From Dolomedes plantarius (Eukaryota > Arthropoda > Arachnida > Araneae > Dolomedidae): 64,000 bases of DNA. The translations under genes and the position numbers were made by a program. Each line of letters begins with the position of its first letter. Position 1 is the stretch's first letter. The stretch spans positions 126,919,727 through 126,983,726 of the forward strand of contig OU015498.1 in assembly GCA_907164885.2 (NCBI GenBank), written 5' to 3'. The notes below the pieces were generated by a model that was not told the origin of the DNA, searched no databases, and saw only the letters and a list, made by a program, of their open reading frames with translations. Positions 51,194 through 61,800 of this stretch are shown here, piece after piece.

Positions 51194-51348
51194 CTCCTCC
51201 GTTCTTTTGCCTTTTTCTCTGAAATAAATTATCCTTTTTCTTTGATTTTCTTATCATTTACTTATATCAAAGTAGTCATTACGTATGTAAAATTTCGTTT
51301 CATTTTGAAGACTCCTTCTTGGTGCGCTAATTTTTTTGTCCATGAATG

Positions 51349-51483
<135 letters not shown>

Positions 51484-52925
51484 ATACACATATTTAAAGT
51501 TACAATACGGTCGTTATGATTGTAAAAAGATATGGAATGTAATAGGTGTAAAGATAAGTGGGAAATAAAAGAAATGAAAATTAAGACTAAAAGAACCCGG
51601 TCATGAACAGAAATTAATCGGCTATTGGGGCATATTAAATAACATTACTTGAGCGTATAATATATTGTTTTAAATTTACCTTTTATTTCAAAATTCTAAA
51701 CGTTTACTTTAAATTCTCATAAAAATATGTTGATTTCTCTTAAGAATCTCTTTGTTGCGTGAAGAAAAATGTGAATTCAGATGTTTCTACCGAAGGAAAG
51801 GAAATTAATAAATATTTCTATCTCTGTAATTTGCCAAAAATGAACGAAAGAGATAGCGTTGTACACAATAGCTATGAACTAAAAGGGTACTGTTAAATAC
51901 CAAAGAATTAAACTATTTTTGCATCGGTAATATGTTCACGAATAAGTGCATGTAGATAACTCCGTATAACATGGTAATTAAGTTCTAAAAAAACCGTATT
52001 ATATGCAAATTTTTGTAATAATGTAGAAAGAACCATTACAAAAAAACAGGATTAAGTTCTAAAAATTAAAATACACTATTATATTTTCTTTTTGTAAATG
52101 AACTATGTTTATCAATACGATTAATATTTGATAAAAAGTATTGCATATTATTGTTTTATGATGCTTTCTCCCTCCTCACTGCGAAACATTATGAAATGAG
52201 GGAGTTTTCTTTTCGGCAAATCCTTATAATCAGAGATTTCTTCTGCAGCATTTTAATTCCTGTGCTCTATTTTTTCGAAAAACAAAAAGCCTGTTACTTT
52301 TATTGGTTTCTGTTTTCCAGAGAGATCTTCATAAATCTCTCTTTATGAAGCTTAACATTTTTGACTTTATCTCTTAAAATTTACTCTTCTTTCGGTGGAA
52401 GGATCTGGATTCAGAAAATAGGGCTCCAGTTGTTCGCGCAAGTTTAATGTAAACGCTTTCTACAATAAAAGGTTCCCAACTGTGCTATCATAATTTAAAC
52501 TTATTTTATCTATCTCAGAGGACATTTCCACCAACTTTGCTACACCGGCCTCTTTTTTTTCAAAAATTACTAGCAACAAATCCAAACCTTCCTGGTTCAA
52601 GAGATAGCAATTTCTACTATTACATCGATTCATTTTTTCCCCGATGGTTCTATTAATTTTCCTGCTTCAACTGACTCTGGCGATTATCACATTTTTTACT
52701 TAAATTTTGGCATTAATTTGTTGTCTCGTTCGTAGAAAATAAATTGTTGATCTTAAAAATTATCACCGCGTGCCGTGTTGTAATCATGGAATATGCTAAT
52801 TGTTATCGAACCCTGTCAAATAGAAACAGTGTTGTAGGAATGTCAAGGTGACCTGGGTATGCTTATATAAGAAATATCTTTAGTGGACTTCTTAAAGGGG
52901 ACTTCTTAAAGTGGAAGTTCTCAAT
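51484..52925. other. AT-rich intergenic sequence
   Basis: No gene recognised; a 65-codon frame at 52151-52348 was read without result. Confidence 0.5.
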
Positions 52926-54783
52926 GGGAATAAGGAACCTTCAACCTCGATTTTTTTAAGTTTTCAATTTTTAACTCTATTTAGAACATGAGTATAATTC
53001 GTATTTCATTTTACCACACTGAAGATTCTTAGAGTTCAAAGTAAGGATTTTTTGGCAGAATAACGCCTATTTTTGATTTTTATTTAGAAATGGGGACATT
53101 TTTAAAAATGCTCTATGGATAATACAAATGATTTAAAAACCTTAAATTTGTTAATATAAGTTTACCATATATTCAAGTGGTCAACATCATGAAAACCTTT
53201 ATTAATACGGGAAAGGATCACCTATGCAAGTCATACCACCTGTTTCCCCTTGAAATTGGATTATACATGTCATAAACAGTGGTTAAGAGTATATTATACC
53301 AATCTTCAGGGGAAAAATCATGAAAATTCCTGTAGAGATGCTGTGATGAATATCGATACCTGGCTCTATCCTTTTATATAGATCACAGTGGTTGGATGAT
53401 TTATAGTCGGGGGGATTGTACAGGACTAGACAAGATATTTGACTTGTTTTTCATGCTCTTCAAACCAATACTTGGTAGATTTAGCTGTATGTATAGGGGG
53501 ATTATCATACCGGAGAACGCCATCTCCTTCAAGAAACGATTCTTGCACCATAGGATGGACTAGTGAGCTAACATTTCGACATAGTCCTTCTCATTCAATC
53601 TCCCTTTCAGGGTTACAATAGGGTCTGAAGAAAATCACGAGGTGCAATCCCAAACCCTGATAGATCTACCTCCATGATTTACAGTTGAGATGAGACAGCC
53701 AGAATCTTATGCTTGTATAAGTGTTCCCCAGACATACGCACGTCCTGTTGCGAGGAACAATGTGAACAATGATTCGCCGGACCAAATGCCGTTTTTCGAC
53801 ATTTTACTCGACCAGAATTTGCGCATCTATTACAAGTGGCTTGGGAATAACTACTCTTCCGTAAATGCTTTGTTTGTGAAGTTCGCTTCTAAATCTAATG
53901 GTTGATACTAGAACATGCAGATGCCAATTGAGCTCTTCGGTCATTTTGGAGTTGTTTTCATTCTTCGTGTCACAATTCTCTTCAATGCCTAGCCCGTCTC
54001 TTTCACTCAGCTCTCCCTTTCGTCCACTTTTCTGTTTGGCAAAGGAAGATTTTCCGTGCGCTCAGTATGCTATCATGACTTCTATACCATAGCTCGAAAA
54101 CCACCCATTATCCTGGGGGTTGAAGTAACAGATACTCAAATTTAAACTCGCTCCAACAATTTGCCCTTTTCGCAAGATCTGCAAAGTTTGACATTTTACG
54201 CAGTCCCCGCCAAAAACACGATGCCCTTAGCTTCATCACTGCTACCTGACAGTAGAATAATACATACACTATATTATATAAAAAAATACTGGTGGCCAGA
54301 CTTGTTTTTTAAGGAATACGAAGCACATTCATAAACACCACTAATATTCATAGGTGTTTCCATTATTTTGATAACCACCTGTATATAAATATAACTATAG
54401 ATTCAGTTTTTTATATGAATCATAAGCCATATATAATTTTTTTATCTGTCTGTTATTTTCTATGTTTTTACATGTTTTTGTTTTATTTCATGGTCTATAA
54501 ATTTGAAAAATATTTGTGGTTTCAGAGAATGGTGCACAGTTTTGTGGCAAGCACTTCAATGAATAATCTTGAGAAATTTGGAAAAAATCAGATAAAAATG
54601 AATGTGCATGAAGAATTTTTGAATACTTTTTTTGAAAAAACGGGTCTCAATATTCCTCAATATAACTATTTGGGAATTCTAAGTATCTCTTACGAAGTAA
54701 AATATAATGTTAATCAGTCTCATTTTGTATAAAGCGTAAAAAATTAAAGTTTTAAAAAACGAGGTTGAAGATCCTTTGTACCC
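52926..54783 (-). mobile_element. long-TIR Tc1-like element (decayed), parent type of the 20-kb foldbacks
   Basis: About 1.86 kb. The left edge reads GGGAATAAGGAACCTTCAAC and the right edge is the inverse form of a sequence containing AAAGGATCTTCAACCTCG. The arms are about 250 bp long and resemble both arms of the elements at 19716-20360 and 20361-21040. Between the arms is a reverse-strand Tc1-like transposase relic. The exact terminal base and target duplication could not be fixed. Confidence 0.75.
53190..54240 (-). pseudogene. Tc1-like transposase relic
   Basis: On the reverse strand and in several frames: MSNFADLAKRANCW near 54200, KMTEELNWHLHVLVSTIRFR and SELHKQSIYGRVVIPKPLVI (second DNA-binding region), IWSGESLFTLFLATGRAYVW (first catalytic region), TVNHGGRSIRVWDCTS, IVTLKGRLNEKDYVEML, and PIHTAKSTKYWFEEHEKQV after the second catalytic region. 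The first catalytic aspartate now reads glycine (SGES). Many stops and frameshifts are present, and the C-terminus is unreadable. The order and spacing are those of a Tc1 transposase of a family separate from the others in this window. Confidence 0.82.
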
Positions 54784-56300
54784 TCAATAAAAATTCTTTA
54801 TAAAAGGACGCAATAGTTTTGTACACTTTTGAGACAGACGTTTCTTTTGTGATTACTAAGCTTAAATGGCGAAAATGAATATTTAAGCATCAAAATATCG
54901 TGTATTCATGTGTGCAAAATGTAAATTAAAAATGGGTAAAGTAGTTAGAAAAGGGTAGAAAAGTGATGACCGATTATTCTTGTAAGGTATCAATGTAGCA
55001 GACTTTAAAAACATTCAGTATTTCGAGGATTAAAATCAATCTAATTTAAATCATTATATGTCAGGCTATTTTCTACAAATCAAATTGTTAATAATTTGAT
55101 CAAGTTATGTGATTAAAAGAATCAACGAATAAGTTGCAGTAATATGAAAGACATAATAAAATACTTCATAATGACACTGTTAGCATATTACAGATCTTAC
55201 ATTTTATCTTGAACAATAGTTCGTTAACATTGCATACGGATTTAGCTGAAAATAATCCCTGCGATGCTATATCTAATTTATGGCCCATATTTAACTGAAG
55301 AAGAGAAAGGTTATATTTAGATTTACTTTGGTACAGTATGTTTGCATAATGGATGTAATTTTTTAATTATAAACAGTTGATTATACTGGTAAATTCTGAT
55401 GAATAAATTATGTTAAGCCTGCCTCTTTGAAAGAATTTTCATAGGAACTTCAAAGGAATCATACTACCTTTAAAATGTTTTAAAAAGATTTTATTTAAAT
55501 CCTTTCGTTTCTGTAGAGTTACAGATCAATGACATTCATTCTAAAATAGAAGAATTCATTTCCTTTAATTAATGAACTCAGTGGAACAGCATATTTAGAT
55601 TTAAATAAACTGAGAAACTAATTAGTCTAACTATAGAACAGTTTGGAAATAGAATACAGGGTGTTTTTCATGCATATTTTTCTATTCAGAAAAGTGATTA
55701 GATTTAATTTCAAACTGAAAATGCTACAAAATCCTAGCCCTATAAAATAGGTAGGGATAAAATATTGCTATTCGACAGAATTGTTTTCTAATCAACCATT
55801 GAATGAAGTGATACGAGATTTGGTTGATTATAACAAAAAGAAATGTGACGAAAATAAGATTTCAATTTAGCATCTGGCATTAGCAGAGTGTGTCATAAGT
55901 AGAGAAATAACGACTAACCTTAAAAACGTAACTTAAAATTGTACTTAAAAACGCTTATATTATTGAAGCATCTTGCTTCCATTAAAAAGTAAATACAGCG
56001 AGAAGCGAACAGAGTGAAACCAATCTTTGCAACTAGATCTGAACTATATATACACCCATACTCACATTTGAATATTACACAGTTTAAATTACTTTTAAAT
56101 ACACATATTCACATTTCTATATTACATAGTTTACACTACAGTTAAATAGACAAATGATTCAAAAACAAATAACATAAATAACGACGTCATTTTCAATTCA
56201 CTTGTCGATATCGAAAATGACGACCACAGCACACGTAAGCCTTTCGGCTTAAATGATATTTGGCAGTTTACGAAAAAATGGCGGGAATGAGACATCTTAA
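54784..56300. other. AT-rich intergenic sequence
   Basis: A lone CAGGGTGTTTTTCATGCAT preceded by TA at about 55656 has the form of a transposon terminus, but no inverse partner was found. Nothing else was recognised; the last four bases are the TTAA next to the piggyBac element. Confidence 0.45.
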
Positions 56301-56308
56301 CCCGTTAA

Positions 56309-56334
56309 CGCCCAGCGTCCTATTAATAGGACAG
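56309..56334 (+). repeat. piggyBac subterminal motif, copy 1
   Basis: CGCCCAGC followed by a perfect 16-bp palindrome GTCCTATTAATAGGAC (56317-56332) and AG. It overlaps the inner end of the left TIR. It is a candidate transposase-binding or regulatory site. Confidence 0.85.
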
Positions 56335-56348
56335 TTCATTTTCACCAT

Positions 56349-56356
56349 TATAAATA
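56349..56356 (+). promoter_or_regulatory. TATA box of the piggyBac transposase
   Basis: TATAAATA, shortly inside the left TIR and about 190 bases ahead of the apparent splice donor. It is the only good TATA match upstream of the gene. Confidence 0.45.
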
Positions 56357-56541
56357 AAGCTATTCAACGTTTCGCCTATTATTTTTCTACCCCCTGAAGA
56401 GTAATGGTTTCACCCTACTTACTTATGCCGGTATGGACCGGATGGACGCATTTTTCAGCCAGCTGGAGACACGTAAACTTCGCCATTTTCATGATTTTTT
56501 CTTGCTGAATTTCATTGTAATCGTACGAAAAGGTTTTAAAG

Positions 56542-56718
56542 GTAAGTTTAAATATTTTTTCAGAATTTATATTTCAGATATTCTATTAACAGATATCTTA
56601 TAACGTTTTAAAATTATTTTTACTTTTATTAGTTTTAATTACAAATTTAAACTACTGTCCTAAAAATAGGACGCTGGGCGGATGCGTTAAATTTTCTGAT
56701 ATTTAGTTTATTTCAAAG
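56542..56718 (+). other. probable 5'-UTR intron of the piggyBac transposase
   Basis: The donor AAAG|GTAAGTTTA is an excellent match to the metazoan consensus. The acceptor TTTATTTCAAAG| lies 177 bases downstream, nine bases before the transposase ATG. The interval is AT-rich and contains subterminal motif copy 2. No in-frame coding is disturbed. The call is inferred from splice-site quality only. Confidence 0.55.
56655..56680 (-). repeat. piggyBac subterminal motif, copy 2 (inverted)
   Basis: On the reverse strand it reads CGCCCAGC, then GTCCTATTTTTAGGAC and AG. It is in opposite orientation to copies 1 and 3 and lies within the inferred intron. Confidence 0.85.
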
Positions 56719-56727
56719 GTGCTCAAG

Positions 56728-58533
56728 ATGTCGCGGAAAAAAGTTTTTAAAACTGCCGAGGAAGCTGTAGAATATCTATTTTCGGAGGAATTGGAGTCCG
56801 AAATGATTGCTTTGCCACCTGAAGTAGATGAATTAACAGATGAAGAAGGTTTTGATGACACTGAAACTCTTGACCCATCTGTAAGAGACGTTGCAGGTAG
56901 TATTGAAATTTCTGTACCTTATGAAAACCATGATGATCATAGAGAGAAAGTTTTATCACACAAAAGTAAAAAGCGAAGTTGCTCGGAATCAGGATCAAAT
57001 ACACGTAAAAAAGGTAAAAAAGAGTTAATAGCAGATTGGAAAAAAGTTCCGCCAAATTATAATTTTCCTGATGAAAGTAATGCCTCAAAAATAAACTATG
57101 AAAAAGCTGTAAGCACTTTAGAGGGTCTATCGCCCGTAGAAGTTTTTGAAGAATTTTTGTCTCCGACATATTTGGAGCATATTTTAACAGAAACAGAAAA
57201 ATACGCCAAACAATGGAAAAACAAACCAGATTTTTCCTTAACAACTGAAGAATTAAAAACATTTATCGGTTTTTTGATTTTCTCTGGATATCATACACTA
57301 TCAAGTGAACGTGACTATTGGTCAGATGAAGAAGATTTAATGGTTCCTATAGTAAAAAACTCAATGACTAGAAACAGATACTTAGAAATAAAATCTATGA
57401 TTCATTTTGCTGATAATAATGAAGCCAAGTCCCAAACAAATGACAGAGCTTTTAAAATTCGAAAATTAATTACTGAAATGAACGTAAATTTTCAGAAATG
57501 GGGAATTTTTGACAAGCATCTATCTATTGATGAAATGATGATTCGATATTACGGTCATCATTACTTCAAGCAATACATTAAAGGTAAACCCATAAGATTT
57601 GGGTATAAGATGTGGGCATTATGTGGGAACAATGGCTACTGCTATAATTTTGATTTGTATTGCGGCAAGGAAGTTGTCGATGCTGCTTCTACCGTGGTTC
57701 TTTCAAAAGAGCCCTTGGGAACTCGAGTTGTAAAAAAAATGCTTCAGCCAGTTACTGATCCCAATAGTCATATAGTTTGTTTTGATAATTTTTTTAATTC
57801 CTATAATTTGTTGGTTGACCTAAGAAAGAGTGGATTTCGAGCAACAGGAACAATAAGAAGTGACAGAATACAGCATTGTCAACTTGAAATTGATTCTACT
57901 TTCAAAAAGACTAGCCGTGGTTCACATGATTTCTACTTTGATGTGAAAAATAAAATTACTGCGGTAAAATGGAATGATAACAAATGCGTTACACTTGCGA
58001 CAAATTTTGACATAATTGAGCCACTAACATATGTTTCAAGGCGTGAAAAAGGAAAAGCTGAAAAAAATAAAATCGAACAGCCATGTCTCGTAAACAATTA
58101 TAACAAAAACATGGGTGGTGTAGATTCTCATGATTGGCTTTTAGAGAAACATACCATAAAAATCCGTGGAAAAAAATGGTATTTGCCAATTTTTACCCGA
58201 ATTGTAGACATGGCTGTTGTAAATACCTGCGTTATTTACAACATGGTAAATGCAGAGAAAAAGAGTATGAAAGAAATAAGGAGACATATTGCAATAGCCT
58301 ATCTAAAAAAAGGCAACACAGGACAAAAACAAATCGGTAGACCAAGTTATACAATTTCATCTCAAGTGAAGGTAATAGACACTGTTAGACGTGATGGAGT
58401 TGGCCATGTAATTGGTAAAAGAGAAAAACAAAGACGATGTCAAATGCAAAATTGTTCGGGAAAACCTCTTACATTTTGCATGAAATGTAATGTAACTCTA
58501 TGTACAAAATGTTTTCCAAATTACCATAAATAG
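56728..58533 (+). CDS. piggyBac transposase, intact, 601 aa
   Basis: DDD transposase that excises and inserts the surrounding element at TTAA, usually without leaving a footprint. The start is the ATG giving MSRKKVFKTAEEAVEYLF; an in-frame GTG nine bases upstream is less likely. Residues 1-90 are acidic and then basic (KKGKKE, a likely nuclear signal). The DDE_Tnp_1_7-type core holds D268 (LSIDEMMIRYYG), D353 (VCFDNFFNSYNLL) and D466 (NMGGVDSHDWLL), the three catalytic aspartates. Residues from about 571 to the end form a cysteine-rich C-terminal zinc-binding domain (CQMQNCSG, FCMKCNVTLCTKCFPNYHK). The length of about 600 residues is normal for the family. No stop or frameshift. Confidence 0.95.
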   Translation: MSRKKVFKTAEEAVEYLFSEELESEMIALPPEVDELTDEEGFDDTETLDPSVRDVAGSIEISVPYENHDDHREKVLSHKSKKRSCSESGSNTRKKGKKELIADWKKVPPNYNFPDESNASKINYEKAVSTLEGLSPVEVFEEFLSPTYLEHILTETEKYAKQWKNKPDFSLTTEELKTFIGFLIFSGYHTLSSERDYWSDEEDLMVPIVKNSMTRNRYLEIKSMIHFADNNEAKSQTNDRAFKIRKLITEMNVNFQKWGIFDKHLSIDEMMIRYYGHHYFKQYIKGKPIRFGYKMWALCGNNGYCYNFDLYCGKEVVDAASTVVLSKEPLGTRVVKKMLQPVTDPNSHIVCFDNFFNSYNLLVDLRKSGFRATGTIRSDRIQHCQLEIDSTFKKTSRGSHDFYFDVKNKITAVKWNDNKCVTLATNFDIIEPLTYVSRREKGKAEKNKIEQPCLVNNYNKNMGGVDSHDWLLEKHTIKIRGKKWYLPIFTRIVDMAVVNTCVIYNMVNAEKKSMKEIRRHIAIAYLKKGNTGQKQIGRPSYTISSQVKVIDTVRRDGVGHVIGKREKQRRCQMQNCSGKPLTFCMKCNVTLCTKCFPNYHK

Positions 58534-58552
58534 TGTGAATATGTTTAAACTT

Positions 58553-58558
58553 AATAAA
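58553..58558 (+). terminator. poly(A) signal of the piggyBac transposase
   Basis: AATAAA 20 bases after the stop codon. Confidence 0.6.
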
Positions 58559-58688
58559 AAATGTCAAATTTATTTGTGTTTCATTTTATTTTGCATTAAA
58601 TATTAAAGTTCAATTGTTTGGGAACAGAAACGTAATCAAGTAACTAAAAACAAAGGAGAAGTACTAAGTGTTCAAAAACTTCTATATC

Positions 58689-58714
58689 CGCCCAGCGTCC
58701 TATTTATAGGACAG
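58689..58714 (+). repeat. piggyBac subterminal motif, copy 3
   Basis: CGCCCAGC, then GTCCTATTTATAGGAC and AG, about 130 bases inside the right end. It is in the same orientation as copy 1, so the two ends of the element are not mirror images. Confidence 0.85.
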
Positions 58715-58848
58715 TAATTATCTCGGATCCTAAATTAATGGTGTGGAGTTTAATTGCATATTATGTTTAATTTAAGTGTTTAGAACATAATTTTAAAAGT
58801 TTTTAACAAAATTTCAATTTTAAATTAAGTTGGGCGTTAACGGGTTAA

Positions 58849-61800
58849 ATTAAGTAAAATACGATGTTTCCTAACAAATGTTTTTGTTAGGAAAAATACA
58901 TGAAATCTTAATATCGTACACTAATGTTCCATTGAAGAAAGTATCGAACATTTTAATCTTTCTTTAAATATCATTGATGTTATCTTTAGTCAGATTACAT
59001 GTAGAATAATTCTTCATAAGCCTGTTATATTTCCAAGAGTTGAAAAGATTAAATCCTTTCAGAAACAGCTTTTTTTCAGTATAATTTAATCCTAAAACTG
59101 TTATAAATATTTTAAACATTTTATTAAAAAAATTCAAGCTGTATAATCATTAGCCATTGACATCTTGCAGCCATGAACTGAGGAACCCAGCAGGTTAACT
59201 AGAAGTGATAGTTCCCCTCTCCACTTGCATTTCTCTGTTCATATTTATTTACTGTGAAGCTATTACCAAAACAGAAAACATAAAGTCAGAAAAGAAAGGA
59301 GGAACATTAAATATTAAAATAGTAAAAAAGGAGTAACTATAAATTGTGATATCATTATCCATGAGGGTAATTAACTTCAACTATATTCTAATTAGGACAA
59401 ATAATTGGTTCACATTTACATTAAAAATAGATAATAATTAAAACGAGTTTAAAATGTTCTTCGAATAGATATGTTGTCATATTTAATGGTATTTTAAAAC
59501 TGTAGTTAAAAGAAATAAGAACAGCCCTTAGCGTAAGAAAAAAATACAATAAATTTTTACCTTATATTTTTTACATGAACTCAAACTTTTAAGACTTAAG
59601 TGTCGTAAGGGTTCTAAATCTCTGATAAATTGCTGAAGTATTTTAAAATTCTCTATGGAATTCTATAAACAGGATTTTCAACCGCTATGAAATTGAATTT
59701 TGAAGATTGCTTGTTTTTATCTTATACCAAAATTTTTCATGCCGTTTAAGCTGAAGTAAAATAAAGTTTCCAGAATCAAACAGTTTTAGTGAGTGCTATG
59801 ATCATATATTTTACTATAATAAAGTTGTTCATGCATTCATACATATTTCAATGAAGAGGACGTAGAGGATATGACAATTATGCGAAGATTATACAGGAAA
59901 ATAATAAAGTAAAAATTATTATGTTATCTATGGCATTAAAATAAAGAAATAATGAACATCAGCGAGTCCTTTATCAAAATAATAATTTCAATAATCTTAC
60001 TTAATAATTTGTGAGTAACTGTTCATATATCATCCCAGTTGAACTTTTTACAGTTGTGTACTTTTAATCCTGAAAGATACTTATAATTGCCTACAATACA
60101 TTTTTATATGCACTGAAATTTTTGAGTATTGAAACTAATGAAAACTGTGAATGAATTTATGATAATTAGTACATAAACATAGCACAGAGGATAATACGGC
60201 ATTAAAAGTTTTTGTGTGAATCAATATAAACGTTATTTAGAACTATTATTATTAAATTTTTTATTTACAGAATAGGGTTTTTCGGATTAAAATAACCCTC
60301 TAAGTGGTATATTAAGGACTGTTTGGTTGTTCTATAAAACCCTTTATTTTCGTATGGTTGTTCAAAACAACCAATCCTGTGCTATCGAATATTCTAATAT
60401 TATGACATAAAACGTTTACTAATCAAAACCGATTCAACTTCTCTCAAGATTTAACCAAGGATATACACATAATACTAATTATTTCCAAGTTTGTAAAATT
60501 ATAATACTATAGTATCAGTGAACAAGTCAAAGTGTTATTGAATTATAAAATTATGAATAGTCAGCATACGTAAGAAATATTTTTCTTTTTTTTAAAGTGT
60601 TATCCTGCTTAGTGACTCGAACTCAAATGCAGATCATACACTTTGAGTTACTCTTTATAACTTTATAAATTCTTGTGTAAACCATGCATAAGCAACAGGC
60701 ATTAGACATTAGTTGGTAATCCAGGTGGTTTCGTGCTCGTAAGCAAGTTACTCAAAACTTAGAACCTGTGAATACATGAAGGGGAAGTAGAACTATTTGC
60801 AAAATTATTTTACATTTTAGCTTTTAGATGAGTTAATGTTACCAATTTCAAGTTAGGAACGGGAAAACAAATGAAACACCAATGAACTAGGGTGAAAAAT
60901 ATAGAACTGCACAGACAATTTGTAAAATACGTGCGATATTTCTGTACACGGCACTGTAGGGTGGATAAAGTGGCTGGATGAAATCATAATATCATTAAAA
61001 TTTTTCAATTATTCCGTGGGTTTTTTCCAACTCGTTGATTATGTCATCTGGAGAAACATAAGTTCTAAAAAATATCGTTGGATTTATGGGTTTCTCCACG
61101 ATGAAATGTATTGTGCTTCATGATATGTTAATGTGTTTTGCATTAAAATATTAAAAGTATTTTCGAATCGTGTTTACGTTCATATCTCTGAATACGTGAG
61201 GCAGTTGGAAGTCCATTAAACAATTTTTTTTTAAGGTTTTTTTTTTTTTTTTACCAGAAAGATAAAACTATGCAAATATTTTAGCTTGCATTCAAAATAA
61301 GTTTAAGTTAAATCTTTCAAAGCAGAGACGATGAAGATAATGAAATACGTATTTTGTCGCGTGTGAAGCAATGAGCGACTTGGAGCGTGCGTCTAACTTA
61401 CTTTGCAGAATATATTCCTGATTTTAAAATCTTTTTTGTTATTTTTATTGAAGACTTCTGCATATCTTTATCGACACCGGCAATTTTTACTCCTGGGCTC
61501 TTTTATGGAAATGAGAAGAGAGGAGAGCAATTGAAATCGACTACTGATGTGAATGATAGTTCAACTGGAAAATGGTAAAGATAGAGCCAAGAGAGAAGCT
61601 GAAACTGCATATTTCCCAATGATTTTGCATCGCTTTTTTTCATGGGACAATAACTTCAAGATGAAGCAGTATCGATTATTTGAGTAAATTTGATATTTAA
61701 AATTATACACTTAACAAAAAAGGAAAATTACAAAGAATTTAATTTGATAACCTTTCGATAATTTAACAATCTGAGCATAATTTGAGATCAAATAAAATTT

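Larger units (their letters stand above)
49936..51348 (+). mobile_element. complete Tc1-like transposon with intact transposase
   Basis: 1413 bp. The left terminus CACTCATGGACAAAAAAATT and the right terminus, the inverse of CATTCATGGACAAAAAAATT, continue as TIRs through AGCGCACCA. TA lies on each side, and TA arrays extend beyond. The transposase frame is uninterrupted. A TATAAAA box sits at 50100-50106. Two AAATAAA-like poly(A) contexts follow the stop. Termini, frame and promoter are all present, so this copy could be competent. Confidence 0.95.
56301..58844 (+). mobile_element. complete piggyBac-family transposon
   Basis: 2544 bp. The termini CCCGTTAACGCCCA and its exact inverse TGGGCGTTAACGGG are flanked by TTAA on both sides (56297-56300 and 58845-58848), the hallmark target of piggyBac. 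Inside are three copies of a subterminal motif built round a GTCCTAT..ATAGGAC palindrome, a TATA box, an apparent 5'-UTR intron, an uninterrupted transposase and an AATAAA signal at 58553. The copy looks young and possibly active. Confidence 0.96.

Noticed and set aside
55656..55690. Lone CAGGGTGT terminus-like sequence
   Set aside because: No inverse partner within several kilobases and no transposase nearby; ten bases can occur by chance.
56747..57262. 171-residue reverse-strand frame
   Set aside because: It lies opposite the piggyBac transposase N-terminus and is a shadow of that gene.
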